Shown one piece after another: positions 10,606 through 21,100 of a stretch of DNA of 64,000 nt. The stretch's first letter is position 1. Each line of letters begins with the position of its first letter. Under the pieces are notes generated by a model that was given only the letters and a program-made list of their open reading frames with translations, did not search any database and was not told the DNA's origin. The stretch is from positions 4,779,001-4,843,000 of the forward strand of contig NC_133907.1 of NCBI RefSeq assembly GCF_964199755.1, written 5' to 3'. The DNA is from Larus michahellis. Taxonomy: Eukaryota; Chordata; Aves; Charadriiformes; Laridae. Made by a program: the position numbers and the translations under genes.

Positions 10606-13600
10606 CTGAAAGCAAAAGGCATTACGGCAATGTCATCCTGCACGGTAAGATCAAAGGCTTGTCACCATCCCAGGAGGGTTTCCCCTTTCCTGGGGGATTA
10701 GCGCAAGTGACCTGCTAAAAACCAGAAAGAACCTGATGCTCAGCACAATCTGGGTTAGAAAACGTCTTCCTGTGATGCTCAACAGCAAAGCTGCAGAGAC
10801 GGGGAGGAGAAGGAAAGGACGTCAGTACCTTTCCTCACAGAGCTCCTCAGAGTGCCACAGCCCAAATTCCAGCCAAAGGACCCCAGACACATCTGCCAGT
10901 GTCCAAGCTGGTCTGAAGCACACACTAAAGTTTCTCTCCTCCACTTCCCCTTAGGTCTCATCTGGATATATTTTACTTGCTTCTCCTGTACCTCATTTCA
11001 AGTCTCCCCCTTCCTAGAAGCACCAAGAATTCTCAGTTCCTCCTGCACTCCCAAAGAGAATGTTTTCCTACCGTCCAATGTTGCGTGCCAGGGCCTGCTG
11101 GATTCCTACGATATCCTTCTGCGTTTGTTCAATCTTCTCCATAGTCTGGAAGAGGCGGACACTCAGGGCTTTCTTGGTGCTCTTGCTAGCATGGTAGATC
11201 TCTTTGCTGTTCCTCTCTGGCATGGCCATCCCTCCAGCCTTCTCCCCAGTGCTCTTCCCTCGCAGTTTCTCGTTCAAAAAGTCGAACACATTGCGAGGAG
11301 GCTTACGGCCGCCTGCAGGAAACCGTCCAGAGCTGTTTCCCTTTGCTCGGCATTTCCTCGATTTGCTTGGGTCCAGCTTCCCCTGTTTCTTCTTCTGAAG
11401 CACCTCAGCACACTGGTCGAGGGACTTCCCTTTAGGAAGTACCACAGCCTGCACCGGCTCCACTCGGCCCTCAGAATTCTTCCCTAACCCTGAGGAGAGA
11501 CACCAAGTGATTACTGCAAGCAAGGACATCCCCTCTCCGAGTCACCTCCCACCACAAGCTCACACTGACAGTCACAAGCTTAGAACAACAGGCTTTTGGA
11601 GGTACAAAAAGCTGTAACTACCACCCAAGTCAAGGGGAGCAGCAAAGGCCACAGCACGGCGGATGCAGATGCTACGACAGCAGCCTTCTACAGCAGGAGA
11701 TATGTGATAAAAAGCCCCAGGCCATCCGTCAGGCCGGTTTCTGTGAAACTAGGTTCAGCCTCACATTCTCAGCTTCTCAAGCCAGGTTCTTCTTAGAACT
11801 GGTTTGGTTCCTCTGGGAGAACCAGAGACAAATGCAGGCAGCAGACTGGCCTCGTAAAGCCCCCAAGGCTCAATACAATTTGTGTAGTGAGAAGCTAGTT
11901 CAGCAGGCTTTGAAGTCTGCGTCTAGAGCCAGGAGATACTTTAACACAGACATCAGAAGCTTCACAGATCAGTTCCCTTCTACCTAAAGCCTTTGAACAT
12001 CTCACACAATAGTTCTCACGGCTTTAATCATGAACTTGACCATGGTTCCAAATGCCTCCAATTTTAGCTATTACCATACAGGGGCTGGTGCGCACATATG
12101 CCTGTACTTCGATTAGATAGCTATTCCTTCTTTCCTTTTAACACTTCCACACAGGTGTGATTCATCACATAGCTTGAGCCTTATCTAACAGGCCCTTCTG
12201 CAAAGGAAAGTTTTAGCTTCATCAAAAATCTTGTTTTTCTTAACTAGCTTTAGGATCCATCACGAGACTGAGATGACGAGGCAGTCAGGCGCTCACACCA
12301 CCAGGACCACCTTGCCCTCTTACCTTTTCCAAACTCGTATCCCATCTGAACAAGCAGTTTGGAGCCGATACCACGAGTATGGGCTTCCCAGCCACCGAAA
12401 GAGGAACTGCACGCAGGAGCCCATTCCCCATTCTCTGGAACTCCTGAATCTATCACTGTGGCACAGAAGAGAAAAACTGGTGAAACACAGAAACAAAGCT
12501 GCTACGCAAAACCTTCATCTGGGGCACCCCCACAGCATGAAAACCCCTCAGGAAGCAAAGCAATATAGTTCTGCCACTCTAGAATTATTCAGATGCTCAT
12601 CCAGCCTTGCTTAGCTCCTGTTGAGCTGTCACCTTTTACAACCACTGCACAGCGAGTCACTTAAATGAGAGCTCTCACTTGATTTAACACACATACCATC
12701 TCATAGTTCCAGGCAGAATCATCCAGAAGTTTTTATGCTTCCTTTCCTTCCTTCTAGGACGGTGATACCGACTGACATACACCAGAGTAAAATTTGGCAC
12801 AGTGGCATGTTAATACTTATTCTGTGCCTCCAGCTCATGTCTCTGGTATGAGGCTCCTCTAGGCCACAATGCTAATTTTGTGTTATTAGGATCCAATAAT
12901 CTCTATTAGGCTAAATGTAAGGAGCTCTAGGACACAACTTTGTCCCTGTGACGTAACTGTGGCACTAGCACAGGGACGGTGCTGTCTGCGTAACCTCAAA
13001 GAAGTCACTTGGCCTCTCTCTGTGTCAGCTTTCAATAGAAAAAGAGGGCATGGCTGTTCCTGCGACCTCATCGACGACCAAACACTCACAATAACTGGGG
13101 TCTCATACTCTTGGGTCATGGAGCTACACGGAGCTCCCAGAGATGAGGAAGTCTCCTCATTTACTTATTAGCTCAACTCAGCTAGCTACATAAGAAACAG
13201 ACTCAGAGCCTGGAACTCGGCTCTAAAACATCACACCCTCTTCTTGCATGTGTTACAAGTTCCCATGGAAACCTCCAACCTTCATTAGCCCAGTAATTTG
13301 CATTAAACAAAGAGTTTAGTTTGCAATTGTAACATAATAGCTAATTACTGTTCTCTATTTTTCAGCAACATATAAAGAGATTAGCTACTCTTTCATCAGA
13401 GGTGAGACACTTATAATGAAAGCTCCAGGAAAGTAATTCCACAGGTCCTAGAGAAAGGCTGACCTAGACCACAGGTTGCTTTCGCTCACACCATCCCCAC
13501 TCTCTTACCTTTAGCATAACCAGAATCATCAACACTGTCTTCATCAGACTCGGCAGATTCGGCACCATCTTCACTTCGCAGCGGGGGAATGACACTATCT

Positions 13601-15980
13601 CCTTCCACAACAGCTTCCTTGAGTAGCAGGGAATCAAACTTCACAGTGTAGTAACCACTGTCAATGTCTGCATAAGGAAAAGCAAGGAACAAGAGTTCAA
13701 GGAAGTCTCCAATACACAACTGGCTTTCTAAAACACAGCTACCTACAGCGGAACAACATGGTGGAGGGGGAAGGCCCACAGAACACGTGTTTTAAAAAAT
13801 TCTGGGGGTTTTTGTGCTTTAGACTTCTGTCTGGGAGGGAGAAGCACCCACTGCAATGCACATTTATTTCCACAATGCCTGTGTTGATATATAAAGGTTT
13901 ATTTCTAAAAATGAAGAAAGATGGGCTGCTGAGAAATGGAATTAGAGAGAAGTTAGACTTGCTCCCCGCTGACCTAATAATAGTCAAAGAAAGACAGAAA
14001 GAGAGAATAAACCCTCACCCTTCCCAGGACATGGGGGAGCTTGTATCAAGAGCCGGTGGGCAGGGCCAGCTCCCCTGGCTTTTGTTTAAACAAGAGCAGA
14101 TTATTGCAGTTCTAACCTAATACGCATGCAAATTCCTGCAATACCTGCCTCTTCCCCTTCAGTGAAGTTAACGACCATGTAGTCATTTCCTTTCCACATT
14201 CCTGCTCTGTATGTCTCCCTTTTGTCTAACACTCTCCTGTTTCCTAACCTACTCCCTTCCCAAGCCTGACAAAATTCAGACTGTTTTCTCAGCTATGTCA
14301 AGATTTTCAGTTTAGGGATGCAGCTACACAGCATAGTTAAAGTTTTTCTATCGTTAACCAAAATAGTAAAGTTTTATATTCACTTAAGCACGAACCTTCA
14401 TTTTCCACACAGAATCCTGGCAAAGCACACTCACACAGGACTCACCAGTTATTTTTGCAGTGTACCATATCCCATCGCTGTGTTTCGCCAGGCAGGCTGA
14501 GCCCACCTCCAGCGCGCTCAGATTGGGCTCCTGAAACGGCTGAAGCTCTTCCACAGAGACCACCTGCCCATGCGAAAACCTGCCAGGGAAGGCAGAAGAC
14601 GAATTACCTCTACCTCATTTGAGCAGGCTTTAAATAAGAATTCCTTCTCTCCTTAAAGGAAATGCAAACAAGTTGTCACTGGTGATAAATCTTCACCAGT
14701 AATCGCGGAAGTTTTATCCTGCATTACTTCAATTACACAAGTTATTCATTTTTCATCTTAAACATGTTATTTAGGCCACGTAACAAAGAATGCATCCCAC
14801 CCCAGAGAGTTAAGCTTTCCTTGCTTGTGACACATCCAGTAAAAAAGTTCACAGATCCTTTGAGATAAACAGGATCACACAGACACGCAGGTCTCCAGTC
14901 CAACCTCCTGCTCAAAGCACAACCAACTTCAAAGACTGAGCAGGTTGCTCAAGGCCTTATCTAGTTCAGTTCTGAAGATCTCCAAAGATGGAGACTCTAC
15001 AACCTCTCCACGCAACTGGAACGTATGTACTGTCAACAGACAGCTTTGGCGTTTTATTTTAAAATACTTAATCGGTTATTAAGTTAGACACTCAACTGAT
15101 TATGTAAAACCTCTGCAACTTTCCCATGTGATTTTCCATTTCATCTCTGCATTAGCTAAAGAAAACATCCAAACTGATGCCACTGCTTACCATAACACAT
15201 TTTAAAAACATAAACAAAAAGGCAACATTTCATTGGGTATAAAAGCCAAACATGGTACTTTCAGAGGAGGTTTAACCCTCTGAAGGACAAGGCCTTCAGC
15301 TACAGGAAGGACATAAGCTCCCTCCCACCCCTTTTTCTTTTTTACCGACAGTTTTCTTTAAATCTGCATTTGTCATCCAAGAAGAACGGGCATGGCTTCA
15401 GAGACTTGTGAGTTGGATAGAGATACAGCACTCTAACTCCTGCGCTGCCGTCTTCTAAGTCCTCTGTCCCCACAATCATAGCATTGTGGTACTCCAGGGT
15501 CCCCCAAGAACTGTAGTAGGGGGCTTTAACCTTCATCCCACTCAATTCCTCCTCCTCTCTGTCAGACTCCTCCTCCTCTTCACTGTACTTTGAGTCATTT
15601 TTGTCAGCAGTTTCTTCATCTGCCTTTGATGCTATCTTATTAGCTGAAGGCTCCTCCTCGGTTCCAAGCTCAGCAATGGCTTCCTTAAAAGCAGCGTACT
15701 CCTCATCTTGGGCAGAGCTGTCCGGGTTGGTGTCCTGTTCCAGGAGACTGACTGGGGAGGAGGAGGAAGCAGCATTTGTATCTAAAGTAGCCAGAAGTTT
15801 GCTCTTTTTAACAGACACCAGGCTGGATTCGGTCAGTTCTATCAGCTGCTTTAAATCCTCCTGCAACTGAATCAAGTCTGACTGCTGCGATGGGTCCAGG
15901 CCTGCCCCTAAAGCCAGCTCCACTTGCTGCAGCTGGGCATTGTAGGTCTGAATGGCTGCTTCCAGACTCTCTTCATCCAT
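10467..15980 (-). CDS. ZGPAT: ZGPAT, CCCH zinc finger and G-patch domain protein (six coding exons, 538 aa)
   Basis: Exons are 15980-15346, 14579-14446, 13667-13509, 12455-12324, 11489-11072 and 10605-10467: 1,617 nt, with matching phases. The product is a nuclear transcriptional repressor that, in mammals, binds DNA through its zinc finger and recruits the NuRD complex. The N-terminal helical region (1-60) closely follows human ZGPAT. Next come an acidic run (134-145), one C-x7-C-x5-C-x3-H zinc finger (C197, C205, C211, H215), a Tudor-like segment (about 240-300), a G-patch starting at W332 (GIGSKLLVQMGYEFGKG at 338-354) and a C-terminal coiled coil ending KKMTEF. Start: an in-frame ATG lies three codons upstream (15989), but MDEESLE matches the human N-terminus, so 15980 is chosen. 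Length agrees with human (531 aa). No break was seen. Confidence 0.97.
11072..11489 (-). CDS. ZGPAT: ZGPAT coding exon 5 (end of G-patch, basic linker, coiled coil)
   Basis: A 418-nt exon between CTCCTCAG and GTAGGA. It begins GLGKNSEGRVEPVQAVVLPK, completes the G-patch, and runs through the conserved NVFDFLNEKL block into the coiled coil. Confidence 0.96.
12324..12455 (-). CDS. ZGPAT: ZGPAT coding exon 4 (start of G-patch)
   Basis: A 132-nt exon between GCCACAG and GTAAGA. It encodes WEAHTRGIGSKLLVQMGYEF, the first half of the G-patch. Confidence 0.95.
12985..13060 (+). repeat. Possible old MIR SINE fragment
   Basis: A stretch in ZGPAT intron 3 resembles the MIR core-SINE tract (AAGTCACTT..CCTCTCT..GTGTCAG..TTTC). 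The match is short and diverged and could be chance. Confidence 0.3.
13509..13667 (-). CDS. ZGPAT: ZGPAT coding exon 3 (Tudor-like segment)
   Basis: A 159-nt exon between TTATGCAG and GTAAGA encoding DIDSGYYTVKFDSLLLKEAV and an acidic, serine-rich linker. Confidence 0.95.
14446..14579 (-). CDS. ZGPAT: ZGPAT coding exon 2 (end of zinc finger, start of Tudor-like segment)
   Basis: A 134-nt exon after CCTGGCAG and before GTGAGT. It starts with RFSHG, which supplies the finger's His215, and continues through GSACLAKHSDGIWYTAKIT. Confidence 0.95.
14880..15012 (-). repeat. Old CR1 LINE fragment in ZGPAT intron 1
   Basis: The plus strand reads as the complement of a CR1 3' region, with the typical 'ccagtccaacctcctgctcaaagca' and 'gatctccaaagatggagactc' wording. 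It is diverged and truncated at both ends. Confidence 0.6.
15346..15980 (-). CDS. ZGPAT: ZGPAT coding exon 1 (N-terminal helices, acidic run, most of zinc finger)
   Basis: The exon runs from ATG 15980 to the donor GTAAAA at 15345 and ends in phase 2 within Arg212. The intron therefore splits the CCCH finger between its third Cys and its His. Confidence 0.96.
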
Positions 15981-16094
15981 TATCAGCAAAATAAAGGTGT
16001 GTTTAACTGTGTCCTCTCCGGGAACTCAGAACATATGCAAACAGTTTACTTAAGACGAGCAACTTTTTGGATAACAAGACCTTCTCTGCAGAAG

Positions 16095-17060
16095 CTACCA
16101 TCTACCCCGCCGTCCGGCCTCTCCCCTCGGAAGTAACCAGGAGATGCTCCTGCAGCGACCAGGCGGCGAAAGGCGATGAGAAGGTCCGGGGAGAGGCCGG
16201 GCCAGCCCCTGCCCTGCCCTCCCCCGCCACGGCGCCCGCTGGAGCCCACCGGGCCCACGCACGGCACCGCTCCCCCGCAGCCCGGGCTCTCGCAGCGCGA
16301 CCCCTCCGCCACGGGGGTGGCGGTAGCAATCCCCCGATCTCCACCCGGTCTGACCCCGCTTCGGCCGCCCCGCTGGCCCCTCGGCTCCCCCTTCCCCTAC
16401 TGTGCCGCCGCCATGACACCCCGCCAACTTCCGGTCCCCCTGCACCCTCACTTCCGGCTTCTCGAGCCAACGCATTACGCCACTTCAGCAGCGAACCGCC
16501 CCCTCTACTGCGCATGCTCTTCTTCGCGGAGCATTCTGGGAGTTGCAGTCCGCCTGGCCCTGCCGGCACCGCCCCCGCAGCGGCGCCGGAACCACATTTC
16601 CCAGAGCGCCGCGCGAGGGACGGCGACAGCGGTCGGTGCCGACGGGCGGCGTTCAGGCCCTGCGTGACGGGAGGGGTCTCCGGTACCCGGTGAGGGGCCG
16701 TGGGCTTTGGCTCTACCCGCCGCTCGGGGGGCGTCCGGCGCCGCGGTGGGGGGGGCTGCAGGACATGGGCGGGCTCGGGGTGGGCCTGTGAGGCGCCGCC
16801 GGGACCCGGCCCCGGGCTGTGGGGGGGAAATGTTGGGGAGGGTCGGTTTTCTCTCCTCTGCCCTGTCAGGCGGGGGTTGAGGGGGGTCTCCTGGGGGAGC
16901 GGGCCTGTGGTTGGGCACGTCTGGGATCGCTTGCCGGCCCGAAAGGGGAGCGGGACGGGGGTGTTTGTCCCCAGCCCGCGGCCTCCAGGCCTTCCCGGGA
17001 ACGGCCTGAGCCTGCGCCGCTTGCCCGGCCCGGGGTGAAGGGTCCCCTCTCGCTGGGCGG
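16095..17060. promoter_or_regulatory. CpG-island bidirectional promoter of ZGPAT and ARFRP1
   Basis: This is a very GC- and CpG-rich stretch between the divergent ZGPAT (minus) and ARFRP1 (plus) starts. There is no TATA box. Visible motifs are two ETS-type CTTCCGG sites (16428-16434, 16451-16457), a palindromic NRF1-type TGCGCATGC (16509-16517), and two ZNF143/THAP11-like sequences in opposite orientations (16531-16549 and 16590-16608). These are usual for housekeeping bidirectional promoters. Transcription starts probably lie between about 16400 and 16690; that is inference. Confidence 0.8.
16640..16689 (+). other. ARFRP1: Probable ARFRP1 noncoding first exon (donor end)
   Basis: The ARFRP1 start codon exon has an acceptor 7 bp before the ATG, so a noncoding exon must lie upstream. 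The best donor I see in the CpG island is CCCG followed by GTGAGG at 16690, giving an intron of about 1.37 kb. The 5' boundary given is arbitrary. Confidence 0.45.
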
Positions 17061-18058
17061 GTAAAGCCCTGCGGTGCCCTGTCCTCAGCCTGGCTGTGCC
17101 CCGCCTGAGAAACCCCTTACCTCTACTCCGAAACACTTCTTTTTATTCCTTTCGGCACTGTTGTTTGGCTTCAAAGTGATTATTTATCTGCGCACTTGCT
17201 CAGAGACTGTTGCTTCTCAGAGTCTTTGCCTTGAGTTCACTTTGCCTGTATTTAAACAGAAGAGTTGTTGCAATGTTGTTTGCGTCAGCTGTAGCATTTG
17301 GTACCAATGTTTCCTGCTCTTGAGTAAATCTTTGCCTTGTTTGTGGAAATCCAACAACGACACACGTGTGGGCTTCTGCAGGTGTTGGTGTCGCTTTGTC
17401 TGATTCTTAGTCTTGTGCTTTTGGTTCGCTAAGTTACCTGTCTTGTCTTCCTGGCATTGTAAGATGACAAAATACTTGTATGGTGGATACCATAACAGAA
17501 GAATGTTGCTGGAGAAGGCTTAAATTAAGATAAGTAGGGGGTTTCATGTGCCTTTAAGATACGCTGCGCTCAGTTTAACCATTAAAGATCCCGTAATACA
17601 GGATCAGGAGGAAGGAGGGAGGGACTGGCCTGTATATTATTGCTCAAAATACCTATTCTATGTATTTATATGAAGTTGGTTTCATTTTATGTGGGTCTTA
17701 TATGTACTGTAAAACGCATTCGAGGTCTTCTTTAGCTCTCCTTTAAGCCCCAAAGCAGACAGGATAGTTTTCAATTGAGGGTTGAGCTTGCAGTAGATGC
17801 TGGGCACTACGTGCAGTAACAGAGGTTAAGCTCTTTGAAAGATAATCTCTCACTTGTATGTGTTTGAAAATTTGATTTTGAGCTATTTGTGTGATCTCTC
17901 TTGGATCTGTGATTTCTCCTGCGATTGCCTAAATATGAGAGTTACTGATAAAAGAATAACGTCACTTATTTATCTGGTCTTGGGAGAAGCTTGCGTTGTG
18001 AAATGTGAGACTTTCGGAAACGACCTGTTTGTTAATGATTTCCTGGTACTTGTTGCAG

Positions 18059-18158
18059 GAGCAGGATGTATACTCTGCTGTCTGGACTCTATAAATACAT
18101 GTTCCAGAGGGATGAGTACTGCATCTTGATCCTTGGTTTGGACAATGCTGGTAAAACC
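18059..18158 (+). CDS. ARFRP1: ARFRP1 coding exon 1 (start, P-loop)
   Basis: The acceptor is CTTGTTGCAG, with seven noncoding bases before the ATG at 18066. It encodes residues 1-31, ending on the P-loop Lys-Thr. The donor is GTAAGT. Phase 0. Confidence 0.96.
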
Positions 18159-21100
18159 GTAAGTGCTGTTGATTACCAATTGCGTGGAGGGCACACGCAA
18201 TTCTAAACATCCTCAAAAGATAAAACTTCCAACAGGTCAATCTTTCTTCATCTGTGTTGTGAGTTATTTTAGTGATGTCACACCAAAGAAGCAACTTTTT
18301 CCTCTTACTTAAATTTAGTATAAGCTTTCAGGGATGTAGCTGAGGCTTTGGTAATCCCGTAATCACCTGTGATCCCTTCTTTCCTTGCTAAAATAGGGAA
18401 CAAGAAGAGTGGTTTGTTCCAAGGTTAGGCAGGGCAGTATCTGTTGGAGCAGGATTCTGCAGAACTGAAAAGGCAGGTTTGGGTTAGGATTACCCTAGCT
18501 AGTAAAATATTTGAGAGTAAATACTTTTTCTTGTTCCTTTTCAGACCTTCCTTGAACAAACTAAAACTCGATTTAACAAGAACTACAAAGGGATGAGTTT
18601 GTCCAAAATCACAACCACTGTAGGCTTAAACAGTAAGTAAATCTATTTGGAATTTTCTCAGCTTACCTGCGCATTAGACAACAGCTGGTTCTTGTTTGAA
18701 ATGTTTAAGAATCAACAAGGGCAAAATAGTTTTTGGAAGTGGTGATCTTATCTCCCAGCTCCCCTTGTCTTTTTGTAAGAGAATAAAATAGGCTTGCTTA
18801 GCTTATAAGGGGAAAAAAAACCCGAAGTCTTAAAAAAACCCAAGTATCCCATTTGAGTACTGCGCTTAGAGGTTAAGCTAAATTTCACTGGAATTCATTT
18901 GCTGGCCTGATTCTGATATTATTTGTGCTGATACGACTTTGTCTTATATTAGTTGTCACTCTTTGCGAAGGGGTGGTTCTGTTGTTGAAAGTAGCCACCA
19001 TATGTGATTTCTTCCTCTAGAAGACTGTTCTACCCCAGATTTCTTGGGGGGGGTGCAGGTGTTGGTGCTTTAGAGAACACCTTTAGTTTTCATTGGGTTG
19101 TTTCTTTCTTCTTTTCCTCTAGTTGGTACTATTGATGTTGGCAAAACTCGGCTAATGTTCTGGGATCTTGGAGGACAGGAGGAACTACAGTCTCTTTGGG
19201 ACAAGGTTGGAGATATATTTTTTTTGTCTCTCTTAGAGCTGAAGCAGTATGAACATTTAATAGTTATATAGGCTTATTGGTAACCCTAGTATTTAGCATC
19301 AACATTTTTCCAGAGACTCAACTATGTCTGTGCAAGATTAGCGAAGATTATGCAATAATGCAAATATAAAGCATTGAGACAGCAATCGCCAACCCGTAAC
19401 TGAGGGTTGTGTGGATAGAGGTGAACTTTTTTGGGGACGGATAGGCTTTTTCACCTGCTGTATTCAGTAGGCTTGCAAACACAGCAGGCAGTGCCTTTTG
19501 TGTGCTGGCATTCTTCTCTTCAGACATACTACAGAAACAGCTGGCTCTAACTGGTAGATCTCTTCCACGTGTATTAAAATTTTACCAAATTAAAAAAAAT
19601 CAGGAAGAGAAACAAATGGTCCTAGCGGATGGATACACTAATCTGTGTTATCCTTTCAGTATTATGCTGAATCTCATGGAGTGATCTATGTTATTGACTC
19701 CACTGATGAAGAGAGGCTCTCAGAATCTAAACGAGCTTTTGGTGAGTACATTGTGTTTTACCTATACTGTGATTTCATGACGTATTGTGGCACAGTTCTC
19801 TCATTACTATCATGTCTGTTCCTGTGCTCTGGAAGTAAGCTGTGTGGCCTGAAGGGTTGGATCAAATTAAACTATAATCCAAGAAGGAGCCTCTTGCTTC
19901 ATCCCTGTGTGTAGTTTGTCAGGCATTTACACAGCTTTATGTTCTAGAACTAGCTAAACCTCTGGTTTTGTTTCTGTGCTTTATAGAGAAGATGATTACC
20001 AGCGAAGCTCTGGAAGGAGTTCCCATTCTGGTGTTAGCTAACAAGCAGGATGTAGAGGTAAGATTATTGCAGCTTTACTTCTTAAGTGAGCAAATTACCC
20101 TTGGAAAGGTGAGCTCTGCATTCGTGTTAAGTTTATTTTGCATTCCTCGACTGCTCCTATGGCACTTTCCCGCTGCTGGAAATAATTGCTTTGAATTTAG
20201 TTTTACTTATTTCGCTTTCTCCTCCAAGCCTTTTCCAGTGGCATAAGCAAGCTCGTTACAGCCATGTCAATCTTTGAGCCTTTTCTGTAAACAACAGACT
20301 ACATGGCTATGGCGGGTCTTTCTTGTATCGTGACTTGGTATCTTGATGCGGTTTTTTCCTGTTTATTCAGCCAAATAATGTTTAGTGCACTTTGTTTATG
20401 TTGCTTTACTATAACCTGGGAACAGCATGACAAATATATGTGGAGCAATATATTCCTTTTCCCATAAGCAGATAAGATCTGTTCAGTGAAACACTGTGTT
20501 TGTCCTAGAGCATTCCACCAATGACAACACTGAATAGCAAGGAATGCTTTTTCTTGATGGTATAATTTAAAATATTTCTAGCATGAGAAGGACTTGGGGG
20601 TGTTGGTTGATGAGGAGCTCAACATGAGCCAGCAACGTGCACTGGCAGCCCAGAAAGCCAACTGCATCCTGGGCTGCATCCCCAGCAGCGTGGGCAGCAA
20701 GGTGAGGGGAGGGGATTCTGCCCCTCTGCTCCGCTCTGGGGAGACCCCCCCTGTAGTGCCGCCTCCAGCTCTGGGGCCTCAGCACAGGAGAGACACGGAG
20801 CTGTTGGAGCGGGGCCAGAGGAGGCCACAGAGATGCTCCAAGGGCTGGAGCCCCTCTGCCGTGAGGACAGGCTGAGGGAGTTGAGGGGGTTCAGCCTGGA
20901 GAAGAGAAGGCTCTGGGGAGACCTTAGAGCCCCTTCCAGTCCCTAAAGGGGCTCCAGGACAGCTGGGGAGGGACTCTGGATCAGGGAGGGGAGCCATAGG
21001 ATGAGGGGTAATGGCTTTAAGCTGGAAGAGGGGAGATTGAGATGAGATATTAGGGAGAAATTCTTTGCTGTGAGGGTGGTGAGCCCCTGGCCCAGGTTGC

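Noticed and set aside
16102-17136. 344-codon minus-strand open frame in the CpG island
   Set aside because: Proline/arginine/glycine-rich translation of a promoter island, overlapping the divergent starts of ZGPAT and ARFRP1. No homology was recognised.
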